53,704 nt of DNA from JAIOPA01 sp964655175. Lineage in GTDB: Bacteria > Eisenbacteria > RBG-16-71-46. Positions within the stretch are counted from its first letter, which is position 1. The number at the start of each line of letters is the position of its first letter. Shown here one piece after another: positions 43,113 through 50,813 of the stretch. The notes beneath the pieces were generated by a model, which was given only the letters and a program-made list of their open reading frames with translations, made no database searches and was not told the origin of the DNA. The position numbers and the translations under genes were made by a program. Location of the stretch: assembly GCA_964655175.1 (NCBI GenBank), contig CAZZLY010000012.1, forward strand, positions 1 to 53,704, in the 5' to 3' direction.

Positions 43113-43811
43113 ATGACCACCCCCGAGCGCCCCGTGGACCTCGTCTGGTTGTTCGACGTGGACGGCACCCTGCTGCAGACCGAGGGCGCCGGCCGCGAGG
43201 CCATGCTGCGTGCGCTGCGCGACCGGCACGGCATCGAGGACGACCTCACCACGATCCCGTTCGCGGGCCGCACCGATCGTCTGATCATCGACGACATCTC
43301 GGCGCGACACGCGCTGGGTTTCGACGATGCGGCGCGGGCGGGCTTCCACGATCACGTCATCGAGCACATGCGCGCGATCATGACGCCGCCGCGCGGGGGA
43401 TTGCTGCCCGGAGTGCTCGAGACGCTCGCGGCGGTCGCGGCCGAGCCCGCGTGGGTGTGCGCCCTGCTCACGGGCAACGAGTCGCGCATGGCGCGCCTCA
43501 AGCTCGAGGCGTTCGACGTCTGGACGCGGTTCGCATGGGGCGCGTACAGCGAGGACGGTGTGGACCGTGATGCGATCGCGCGCGTCGCGGTCGCGCGCGC
43601 GGCCGCGCGTCACGGGGTGGGCCCCGAGCGCTGCGTCGTGGTGGGCGACACCGAGCACGACATCGCGTGTGCGCGTGCGGCCGGGGCGCACGTGGTCGCG
43701 GTCACCACCGGCGGACGTTCGCGCGAGCGGCTCGCGGCGCACGCGCCCGACCTGCTGCTCGACGACCTGCGCGACCCGGCCCCGTTGCTGGCGTGGGCGC
43801 GGACGCTCTAG
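43113..43811 (+). CDS. HAD-superfamily phosphatase (phosphoglycolate phosphatase-like)
   Basis: The 232-residue protein shows HAD motif I (WLFDVDGTLLQTEGAG), a helical cap, motif II (VCALLTGNES), a Lys/Arg region and motif IV (CVVVGDTEHDIACARAAGAH). It should dephosphorylate a small metabolite such as phosphoglycolate. ATG at 43113 (or GTG 43107) has no Shine-Dalgarno; TAGTTT at 43098-43103 lies 9 nt upstream and suggests a very short leader. It is convergent with the ThrH-like gene, with only 7 nt between their stops. Confidence 0.87.
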   Translation: MTTPERPVDLVWLFDVDGTLLQTEGAGREAMLRALRDRHGIEDDLTTIPFAGRTDRLIIDDISARHALGFDDAARAGFHDHVIEHMRAIMTPPRGGLLPGVLETLAAVAAEPAWVCALLTGNESRMARLKLEAFDVWTRFAWGAYSEDGVDRDAIARVAVARAAARHGVGPERCVVVGDTEHDIACARAAGAHVVAVTTGGRSRERLAAHAPDLLLDDLRDPAPLLAWARTL

Positions 43812-43818
43812 CGGCGGG

Positions 43819-44439
43819 TCAGAGCGTGCCGTCGTCCATGCGCCGACGCGCGTCCTCGAGCCGCGCGAGCGCGTCGTCGAGGTTGAACACCGGCTGGGCG
43901 CCGGGCAGTTCGCGCAGCAGCGACTCCGACGGGCGGTAGACCACCGGGAAGTCGCAGCTCTTGAGCAGCGACAGGTCGTTGAGCGAATCGCCCATCGCCG
44001 CGACGCGGTAGCCCGCGTTCTTGAAGCCCGAGACGATGCGTTCCTTCTTGCCGCGGATGCGCAGCTTGAAGCCGGTGATGTGGCCGTCGGCATCGAGCTC
44101 GAAGCGGTTCGCGAACAGCGACGCACCGCCCAGCTTGGCGGCGAGCGGTTCGCTGAACTCGTGGAACGTGTCCGAGATGATGATGACGTTGCCCATCTGG
44201 CGCAGCCGCGCGAGGAACTCGCGCGCGCCCAGGAACGGCTCGACCGTGTGCGCGATGCGCTGCAGATCCGCGAGCGTCAGCTTCGCGCGCGAGGCGGCCT
44301 CGACGCGGCGCTGCATGAGGTCGCCGAAGTCGGCGATGTCGCGCGTCGTGAGCGAGAACTCGGCCACGCCGAAATGCGCACCCAGCACGGGCCAGATCTC
44401 GGGGGCGAGGACACCTTCGAGGTCGAGGGAGAAGATCAT
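43819..44439 (-). CDS. thrH: ThrH-like phosphoserine phosphatase / homoserine phosphotransferase
   Basis: The 206-residue HAD protein begins MIFSLDLEGVLAPEIWPVLG, which is the ThrH signature (DLEGVL-PEIW) in place of the usual DxDGT. It has VIIISDTFHEFSEPLAAKLG as motif II and VAAMGDSLNDLSLLKSCDFP as motif IV. Length equals Pseudomonas ThrH (205 aa), which dephosphorylates phosphoserine and can transfer phosphate to homoserine. ATG at 44439 is preceded by TAGGGT (44454-44449) at 9 nt and no clear Shine-Dalgarno. It is divergent from the lrp operon. Confidence 0.9.
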   Translation of the reverse strand: MIFSLDLEGVLAPEIWPVLGAHFGVAEFSLTTRDIADFGDLMQRRVEAASRAKLTLADLQRIAHTVEPFLGAREFLARLRQMGNVIIISDTFHEFSEPLAAKLGGASLFANRFELDADGHITGFKLRIRGKKERIVSGFKNAGYRVAAMGDSLNDLSLLKSCDFPVVYRPSESLLRELPGAQPVFNLDDALARLEDARRRMDDGTL

Positions 44440-44570
44440 GGTGCGCGCACCCTAGCACGGCGCAAGCCGTTGGCGCACGCGGGTTTGCGCGGAATCTTCC
44501 CGGCCGCGCGCCGGTGCGCCGTGGCCGTCGTATGTTCGGCGTGAGAGGCGTGTGGCAGAAAATCTTTCAG

Positions 44571-44599
44571 TTGCAAAGCCGATGCGCCGAAAATATATT
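44571..44599 (+). promoter_or_regulatory. Promoter of the lrp-lat operon (leaderless type)
   Basis: TTGCAA (44571-44576) and TATATT (44594-44599) are exactly 17 bp apart in an unusually AT-rich stretch. The -10 box ends 6 nt before ATG 44606, so transcription should begin at the start codon. Lrp may bind here to control itself. Confidence 0.7.
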
Positions 44600-44605
44600 A
44601 TGAAC

Positions 44606-45100
44606 ATGCCCAAGAAGCCGCTGCTCCGCACGCTCGATCGGACCGACCACGCCATCCTGGCGCTCGTCCAGCGCGACGCCTCGCTCGCGCAGGCCGAGAT
44701 CGCCAAGCGCGTGGGCCTGTCCACGGCGGCGGTCCACGAACGCGTCAAGAAGCTCGAGGCCGCCGGTGTCATCCGGCGCTGGACCGCGGTCGTCGATCCG
44801 GTCGCCGTGGGTGCGCAGGTGACGGCGTTCGTCGAGGTGTTCTTCGAACATCCGCGCTTCGAGAAGGGTTTCCTCGAGCGGGTCCGCAAGCTGGACCCGG
44901 TCCTCGAGGTGCATCACATCACAGGGGAGTTCTCGTTGTTGCTCAAGGTGCGCGTGGCCGACATGCCCGCGCTGCAGAACCTGCTGCTCGAACAACTGTC
45001 GGGCCACGAGGGCGTGCGCCAGACCCGCACCGTCATGGTGCTGTCCACGGTGAAGGAAGAGACGTACGTCGAACCGACGGCGAAGGGGGAACACGCATGA
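44606..45100 (+). CDS. Lrp/AsnC-family transcriptional regulator
   Basis: The 164-residue regulator has an N-terminal winged helix-turn-helix (LDRTDHAILALVQRDASLAQ, AEIAKRVGLSTAAVHERVKKL) and a C-terminal ligand-binding RAM domain (VTAFVEVFFEHPRFEKGFLE, HHITGEFSLLLKVRVADMPA). Lrp-type proteins sense amino acids. ATG at 44606 is chosen over 44600 and 44552 because it lies just where transcription from the promoter should start. Its stop overlaps the start of lysine 6-aminotransferase (ATGA), so it probably controls lysine use in response to lysine. An lrp gene beside lat is also known in mycobacteria. Confidence 0.92.
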   Translation: MPKKPLLRTLDRTDHAILALVQRDASLAQAEIAKRVGLSTAAVHERVKKLEAAGVIRRWTAVVDPVAVGAQVTAFVEVFFEHPRFEKGFLERVRKLDPVLEVHHITGEFSLLLKVRVADMPALQNLLLEQLSGHEGVRQTRTVMVLSTVKEETYVEPTAKGEHA

Positions 45101-46440
45101 AGCGCCACACGATCGCACCGGCCGAGGTGCACGCGACGCTGGCCCGCCACATGTTGGCGGACGGCTACGACATGGTCCTGGACCTCGAGAAGAGCCACGG
45201 GCGCCGCCTGTACGATTCGCGCAGCGGGCGCGAGGTGCTGGATCTGTTCTCGTTCTTCGCCACGCTGCCCGTGGGCTTCAATCATCCCGGGCTCAAGGAT
45301 CCCGACTTCCTCGCCGCGCTCACGCGCGCCGCGCTCGTGAACCCGACCAACTCCGACATCTACACCACGGAGTTCGCGGAGTTCGTCGAGGTGTTCGGTC
45401 GTGTCGCCATGCGGCCGTGGCTGCCGCAGTCGTTCTTCATCGCCGGCGGTGCGGTCGCGGTCGAGAACGCCGTCAAGGCCGCCATGGACTGGAAGGTCCG
45501 CCGCAACATGCGCAAGGGGCTGTCGGGCGAGAAGGGCACGCAGATCCTGCACTTCCGCGAGGCGTTCCACGGGCGCACGGGCTACACGCTGTCCATGACG
45601 AACACCGCCGATCCGCGCAAGTACCAGTACTTCGCGCGGCTCGACTGGCCGCGCGTGTCGAACCCGTACCTGCGCTTCCCGGTCACGCCCGCCGAGCTCG
45701 AGCGCGTGCAGGCGGCCGAGGCCGCGTCGATCGCCGAGATCCGCCGCGCGTTCGCCGATCGTCCCGACGAGATCGCCGCGATCCTCATCGAGCCCATCCA
45801 GGGCGAGGGTGGCGATCACCACTTCCGTCCCGAGTACCTCGCGACGCTCAAGGCGGTCGCGCACGAGCACGACGCGCTGCTCATCTTCGATGAGGTGCAG
45901 ACCGGTGTGGGCCTGACGGGCACGTTCTGGGCGCACGAGGGTCTGGGCACGCAGCCCGACATCGTCTCGTTCGGCAAGAAGATGCAGGTGTGCGGCATCC
46001 TGGGCGGTGGCCGTCTCCTCGAGGAGCCGGACAACGTCTTCAAGGTGTCGAGCCGCATCAACTCCACGTGGGGCGGCAATCTGGTGGACATGGTGCGCTG
46101 CCAGCGCTACCTCGAGATCATCGAGGAGGAGAAGCTGGTGCAGAACGCCGCCGAGGTGGGCGCGTACCTGCTGGGCCAGCTCGAGGCGACGCAGCAGCGC
46201 ATGCCGGACCTGCTCTCGAACGCGCGCGGCCGTGGCCTCATGTGCGCGATCGACTTCCCCGACGCCACACTGCGCAACGCCGTCGCCGACAAGGCCTACG
46301 AACTGGGCATGATCATCCTGCCGTGCGGTCACCGCAGCCTGCGGTTCCGTCCGCCGCTCGACATCACGCGCGCCGAGGTGGACGAGGCGCTCACGATCCT
46401 GCTCAAGGCCGTGGACCTGTCGTACAAGCCGGGCGCCTGA
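45097..46440 (+). CDS. lat: L-lysine 6-transaminase
   Basis: The 447-residue class-III PLP aminotransferase matches lysine epsilon-aminotransferase in length and motifs: LDLFSFFATLPVGFNHPGL, NPTNSDIYTTEFAEFVEVFG, FFIAGGAVAVENAVKAAMDW, FHGRTGYTLSMTNTADPRK, ILIEPIQGEGGDHHF, IFDEVQTGVGLTGTFWAHE, the PLP-binding Lys in IVSFGKKMQVCGILGG and STWGGNLVDMVR. It moves the epsilon-amino group of lysine to 2-oxoglutarate, giving aminoadipate semialdehyde (piperideine-6-carboxylate) and glutamate. Its role may be lysine degradation or stress-linked osmolyte/persistence metabolism. It is coupled to lrp by ATGA. Confidence 0.94.
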   Translation: MKRHTIAPAEVHATLARHMLADGYDMVLDLEKSHGRRLYDSRSGREVLDLFSFFATLPVGFNHPGLKDPDFLAALTRAALVNPTNSDIYTTEFAEFVEVFGRVAMRPWLPQSFFIAGGAVAVENAVKAAMDWKVRRNMRKGLSGEKGTQILHFREAFHGRTGYTLSMTNTADPRKYQYFARLDWPRVSNPYLRFPVTPAELERVQAAEAASIAEIRRAFADRPDEIAAILIEPIQGEGGDHHFRPEYLATLKAVAHEHDALLIFDEVQTGVGLTGTFWAHEGLGTQPDIVSFGKKMQVCGILGGGRLLEEPDNVFKVSSRINSTWGGNLVDMVRCQRYLEIIEEEKLVQNAAEVGAYLLGQLEATQQRMPDLLSNARGRGLMCAIDFPDATLRNAVADKAYELGMIILPCGHRSLRFRPPLDITRAEVDEALTILLKAVDLSYKPGA

Positions 46441-46442
46441 GC

Positions 46443-47933
46443 GTGTCCACGAAGCCGTTCCGGGATGCGGCCTGTGTCGTGCTGGTGCGCGGCACGGGCC
46501 GCGACCGCGAGGTGTACTGGGTGCGTCGCGGCGAGGCCGTGCCGTTCCAGCCGGGCTTCATGGCGTTCCCCGGCGGCAAGGTGGACGCCGCCGATGCGGC
46601 ATTCCCGGTGGACGGCGTCGCCGACGACTTCGAGCGTGCCGCGCGCGTGTGCGCGGTGCGCGAGGCGCTCGAGGAGACGGGCGTGCTGGTGGGACTCACC
46701 GCCGGCGCGTCGGCCGACTCGATCGCGAGTGCGCGGCACGCACTGCTCGAGGGCCGCGCCACGCTCGCCGACGTGGTCGCCGAGCACGGTTGGTCGCTGG
46801 CGCCCGAGTCGTTGGCGTTCGCCGGGCGCTGGCAGACGCCGGTGTTCGCGCCGGTGCGCTTCGACACGTTGTTCTTCCTGGCGTTCCTGCCCGAGGGGCA
46901 GGAGGCCTCGATCATCCCCGGCGAACTGGCGAGCGGCGAGTGGGTGAAGCCACTGGTCGCACTCGATCGCTATCGCCACGGGCAGGTCACGTTCGCCGCT
47001 CCCATCCTGTGGACGCTCATCGCGCTCGCCGAGGGCGACGAGGGCTTGATCGAGCGCGTCGCGCAGGGGCCCGAGCGCGCGACGACGCCGGTGCGGCGCA
47101 CCGAACTGCAGTGGGGCGTGATCCTGCATCCCATGCCCACCCGGCCGCTGCCGCCCGCGCAGCACACGAACGCCTACCTGCTCGGCGAGAGCGAGCTGGC
47201 GTTGGTCGATCCGGGCAGCGGCGAGCCCGAGCACCTGCGCGACCTGTTCGCGATGACCGACCATCTCGCCACCGAGGGGCGGCACGTCAAGCTCATCGTG
47301 GTCACGCATCATCATCCCGATCACACCGGCGGTGTGGCCGCGTGCCGCGAGCGCTTCGGCGCCAAGGTCGTGGGGCACGCCAAGCTCGCCTCTCGCATGC
47401 CGATCGATCTGGCGGTGAAGGACGGCGATCGGCTGCCGTTGGCACCCGGGCACAACGATTGGGCGCTCACCGTGCTCGAGACGCCGGGGCACTCGCGCGA
47501 TTCGATCTCGCTGTGGTTGCCGCGCCGTCGCGCGCTCGTGTGCGGCGATCTGCTGCCGGGCGGGGCGGGTTCGGTCGTGATCGATCCGCCGGACGGCGAC
47601 CTGCGCCAGTATCTGGCCTCGCTCGAGCGCTGTGCCGCGCTCGAACCCGAGACGTTGTTCCCCGCGCACGGTTCGCCCACCGGCGCGGCCGTGCGGCGCA
47701 TCCGCGCGTTGATCGCGCACCGGCTGGAGCGCGAGGCCAAGGTCGTCGCCGCGCTCGAGGCGGCGCAGGGCGAGGCGCGCACGATCGGCGAACTCGTCCC
47801 CGTCGTGTACGCGGACACCAAGCCCGAGCTGTGGTCGTGGGCGGCACGGTCGCTGCTCGCGCACCTCGAGAAGCTGGAGCACGAGGGCGGTGCGCATCGC
47901 GCGGGCGACGGTTGGCGCGCGCCCGGCGTGTGA
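46443..47933 (+). CDS. NUDIX hydrolase-metallo-beta-lactamase fusion protein
   Basis: The 496-residue protein joins two domains. Residues ~5-230 are a NUDIX domain of the NUDT19/CoA-diphosphatase-like type: FMAFPGGKVDAAD, a long insert, then the core REALEETGVLVG. Residues ~250-496 are a metallo-beta-lactamase fold close to LACTB2: NAYLLGESELALVDPGSGEP, the metal motif THHHPDHTGG, ETPGHSRDSISLW, CGDLLPGG, FPAHGSP and a C-terminal winged-helix-like HRLEREAKVVAALEAAQGEA. The substrates are unknown; a CoA or nucleotide diphosphate would suit the first domain and a thioester or RNA the second. GTG 46443 follows lat by 2 nt, so it belongs to the lysine operon. Confidence 0.88.
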   Translation: MSTKPFRDAACVVLVRGTGRDREVYWVRRGEAVPFQPGFMAFPGGKVDAADAAFPVDGVADDFERAARVCAVREALEETGVLVGLTAGASADSIASARHALLEGRATLADVVAEHGWSLAPESLAFAGRWQTPVFAPVRFDTLFFLAFLPEGQEASIIPGELASGEWVKPLVALDRYRHGQVTFAAPILWTLIALAEGDEGLIERVAQGPERATTPVRRTELQWGVILHPMPTRPLPPAQHTNAYLLGESELALVDPGSGEPEHLRDLFAMTDHLATEGRHVKLIVVTHHHPDHTGGVAACRERFGAKVVGHAKLASRMPIDLAVKDGDRLPLAPGHNDWALTVLETPGHSRDSISLWLPRRRALVCGDLLPGGAGSVVIDPPDGDLRQYLASLERCAALEPETLFPAHGSPTGAAVRRIRALIAHRLEREAKVVAALEAAQGEARTIGELVPVVYADTKPELWSWAARSLLAHLEKLEHEGGAHRAGDGWRAPGV

Positions 47934-47940
47934 GACGCGC

Positions 47941-48810
47941 GTGATCCCGTTCGTCATGGCGCTCGCGTCGTCCATGCTCTACGGCGTCGGCGACTTCCTG
48001 GGCGGCATGGGCGCGCGACGCGCGAACGTCGTGACCGTGACCGCGTGGTTCCAGATCAGCGGCGTCGTGCTGCTCGTCGCCTACGCACTCGTCGCGCCCG
48101 GCGTGACGCGCAGCGAGGACCTCGCGTGGGGCGCGATCGCCGGTGCGTCGGGCGGACTCGGGGTCATGCTGCTCTACCACGCGCTCGCGACCGGCGTGGT
48201 GAGCACCGCTGCCCCACTCGTCTCGATGCTCGCGCTCACGGTGCCGGTGGTCGCGGGTCTCGCGAGCGGGGAGCGTCCGGGCCTGTGGCCGCTCGTCGGC
48301 ATCGGGCTCGGTGCGGTCGCGGTGCTGCTCGTGAGCGGGGACGGACACGGTGCGCCCACGGCGACGACCGCACCCGGTGAGGCGCGCGGTTCGCGCCGCG
48401 CGCTCGGCGTGGCCGCACTCGCGGGCCTGCTCATCGGCGCGTTCCTGGTCATGCTTGCGCGCGTGCAGCCGGGCGCGAGCGGCTGGCCGCTCGTGGCGGG
48501 GCGTGCGAGTGCGAGCGTCGTGTTGTGGCTGTTGGTGCTCGTCCAGCGCACACCGGTGGCACTGGCGCGCGAGGCCCGAGCCCCCATGCTGGGCGCGACG
48601 ATCACCGACGTGGGCGGCAACGTGCTGTACCTGCTCGCGGTGCAGCGCGCGCCGCTGAGTCTGGTGGCCACGCTGGTCACGTTGGCGCCCGCGACCACCG
48701 TGTTGCTGGCGCAGACCGTGCTGCACGAGCGGCTGTCGCGCCGGCAACAGGTGGGCGTCGCGATCGCGCTGGTCGCGGTGGTGCTGCTGTCGAGCGGCGC
48801 GCGCCGCTGA
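47941..48810 (+). CDS. EamA-family (DMT) transporter
   Basis: The 289-residue protein has ten predicted membrane segments in two five-helix EamA repeats: first repeat from FVMALASSMLYGVGDFLGGM through LWPLVGIGLGAVAVLLVSG, second from ALGVAALAGLLIGAFLVM through QVGVAIALVAVVLLSSG. A hydrophilic loop (HGAPTATTAPGEARGSRR) links them. DMT carriers export amino acids or other metabolites. GTG 47941 lies 7 nt after the NUDIX-MBL gene; the ATG at 47890 inside that gene is less likely. As the last gene of the lysine operon it may export a product of lysine metabolism. Confidence 0.85.
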   Translation: MIPFVMALASSMLYGVGDFLGGMGARRANVVTVTAWFQISGVVLLVAYALVAPGVTRSEDLAWGAIAGASGGLGVMLLYHALATGVVSTAAPLVSMLALTVPVVAGLASGERPGLWPLVGIGLGAVAVLLVSGDGHGAPTATTAPGEARGSRRALGVAALAGLLIGAFLVMLARVQPGASGWPLVAGRASASVVLWLLVLVQRTPVALAREARAPMLGATITDVGGNVLYLLAVQRAPLSLVATLVTLAPATTVLLAQTVLHERLSRRQQVGVAIALVAVVLLSSGARR

Positions 48811-48825
48811 GCGGCTCCGTTCGGG

Positions 48826-48831
48826 TACACT
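48826..48831 (+). promoter_or_regulatory. Putative -10 box of tspO
   Basis: TACACT lies 46 nt before the GTG at 48878 and 16 nt after the end of the EamA gene, resembling the boxes before pruA and putA. No clear -35 is seen. Confidence 0.35.
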
Positions 48832-48877
48832 CGTCCCGTTCGCTGCCGACGTGTCCCCGAACGAGGCGAGGCCCGAC

Positions 48878-49338
48878 GTGACCTTCGAGATCCGACGCGT
48901 GGTGCGTGACGTCGTGGGACTGATCGGCTGGGTGCTGGTGTGTTACGTGCCCGCGGTGATCGGCGTGTTCTCGCTGCCCGGTCCGTGGTACGCGGCACTC
49001 GTGAAGCCGTCGTGGAACCCACCGGCGTGGATCTTCGGCCCCGTGTGGACGCTGCTCTACACGCTCATGGCCGTCGCCGCGTGGCTCGTGTGGCGACGCG
49101 GTGGCGTGCGCGCGCAGGCGAAGCCGCTCGCGTGGTTCATGGGACAGCTGGTGCTCAACGCGATCTGGTCGCCGCTGTTCTTCGGGTTCCGGCGCACGGG
49201 TTGGGCGTTCGCCGAGATCGTGGTCCTGGGCGTCGCGATCGCGTTCACGATCCGCGCGTTCGCCCGCGTGCAGCGCGTGGCGGCGGGGTTGCTATTGCCG
49301 TATCTGGCGTGGGTGGGCTTCGCCACGGTGCTCAACGG
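48878..49338 (+). CDS. tspO: TspO/MBR family protein, C-terminus in a gap
   Basis: The visible 153 residues show the five-helix TspO layout: YVPAVIGVFSLPGPWYAALV, KPSWNPPAWIFGPVWTLLYT, LVLNAIWSPLFFGFRRTGWA and LPYLAWVGFATVLNG. TspO binds porphyrins and sterol-like ligands and tunes stress and tetrapyrrole metabolism in the membrane. Only about the last 5-15 residues should be missing, lost in the gap at 49339. GTG 48878 (VTFEIRR) is chosen because GAGG lies 7 nt upstream; GTG 48851 is the alternative. Confidence 0.92.
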
Positions 49339-49438
49339 NNNNNNNNNNNNNNNNNNNNNNNNNNNNNNNNNNNNNNNNNNNNNNNNNNNNNNNNNNNNNN
49401 NNNNNNNNNNNNNNNNNNNNNNNNNNNNNNNNNNNNNN
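49339..49438. other. Assembly gap (100 N)
   Basis: The gap hides the TspO C-terminus, any spacer and the start and signal peptide of the next gene. The flanks are not identical, unlike at 7905-8004, so real sequence is missing here and the true length is unknown. Confidence 0.9.
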
Positions 49439-50727
49439 TGCGCGCCCAGTTGCAGGGCGCGGTCGACGTCGTGCGACAGCGCGAGGGCATCCAGGGTGTC
49501 GTCGCGGCGGTGATCACGCCGAGCGGACGCTGGACCATGGCCTCCGGCGAATCGTACGCGGGCGTGCCCATGCGGCCCGATCACGTGCTCGCGATCGGCA
49601 GCAACACCAAGACGCTCACCACGCTCGTGCTCATGCGGCTGCGCGAGCAGGGCCGCTTGAATCTGGACGATCGCGTCACGCGCTTCCTGGCGCCCATGGC
49701 GAACGTGGACACCACGATCACGCTGCGGCAACTCATGCACCACTCGAGCGGGCTGGGCGAGTACGCGGGCGGGCCCATGTACCGCGATTCCGTGCTGGCG
49801 CGCGCGACGCGCGTGTGGACCCCGCCGGAACTCGTGCCCATGATCCCCGCGCCGCAGTTCGCGCCCGGGACGTCGTGGACCTACTGCAACAGCAACTTCC
49901 TCATCGCGGGCATGATCGCCGAGCGCGTGGGTGGTGCGTCGTTGACGACGCTGCTGCACAACGAGGTGACCACACCGTTGGGACTCGATTCGACGCGGTT
50001 CGCGCCCCAGGAGCCGCTCGTGGGCGTGCTCGCGCATCGTTGGATCGGTGGTCAGGACTACGCCACGCGCCCCCTGGCGTCGGAATGGAGCGCGGCGTGG
50101 GCGGCGGGCGCGGTGCTGTCCACGGCCGGTGAGATGGCGGAACTGTACGACGGGCTGTTCCATGGCCGCGTGATCACGCAGGCGTCGCTCGACGAGATGC
50201 TGCAGTTCTCGGGGCCGGAGTCGTACGGGCTCGGCATCAGCCGCAAGACCGTCGGCGGGCAGACCGTGATCGGGCACACGGGGGAGATCCGCGGGTTCAC
50301 CTCGGTGTCCGTGTGGGTGCCGTCGATCTCGTCGGTGGTCGTGGTGCTCGCCAACGCGATGCCCGCCACGCCGCTCGCGGTGGCCGACACGCTCATCCGC
50401 GAACTCGTGCGCACCACGGTGGGCGTGACCCAAGGTCCGCCCACGCCGGCGGGGATCGGGCTGCGCATGATCTCGGCGAACCCCTCCTCGGACTCGATGC
50501 GCATGGCGTTCACGATGCCCAGGGACGGCGAGGCGGAACTCGCCGTGTTCGCGGTCGGCGGGCGCCGTGTGCGCACGCTGGCGCGCGGGACGTTCGCGGC
50601 GGGCGTGCACGAGGTGGTGTGGGACGGGCGCGACGACGACGGTGCGATGACGGCCCCGGGCACGTACTGGGTGCGCGTCACGGGACCGAACCTGCGCGGG
50701 ACACGGCGCATCGTGCGATTGCGCTGA
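49439..50727 (+). CDS. Serine beta-lactamase-like protein (CubicO/DD-peptidase type) with C-terminal sorting module, N-terminus missing
   Basis: The visible 428 residues hold a class-C-type beta-lactamase fold: the nucleophile Ser and Lys in AIGSNTKTLTTLVLMRL, RQLMHHSSGLGEYAGG, the Tyr motif WTYCNSNFLIAGMIAE and the third motif IGHTGEIRGFTSV. Such proteins are D-amino peptidases, esterases or amidases rather than true drug-resistance enzymes. Residues from about 340 on form a FlgD/T9SS-like module (ISANPSSDSMRMAF, VGGRRVRTLARG and VVWDGRDDDGAMTAPGTYWV), so it is expected to be secreted or surface-bound. The signal peptide must lie in the gap. A terminator follows. Confidence 0.88.
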
Positions 50728-50762
50728 ACGCGGTTCGCTTGCCTTGAAGAGGCGCATGCGAT

Positions 50763-50795
50763 GCGGCCCCGCGAGTCCTGCACTCGCGGGGCCGC
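50763..50795. terminator. Bidirectional terminator between the beta-lactamase-like and subtilisin genes
   Basis: GCGGCCCCGCGAGT (50763-50776) and ACTCGCGGGGCCGC (50782-50795) form a perfect 14-bp stem with a 5-nt loop between two convergent genes. Confidence 0.8.
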
Positions 50796-50813
50796 GTCAT
50801 CACGTGCCGGGGA

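Noticed and set aside
49439..50727. Beta-lactamase-like gene as an antibiotic resistance gene
   Set aside because: The SxxK/YxN/HTG pattern with a secretion module fits the broad CubicO/DD-peptidase/esterase group; nothing indicates drug hydrolysis.
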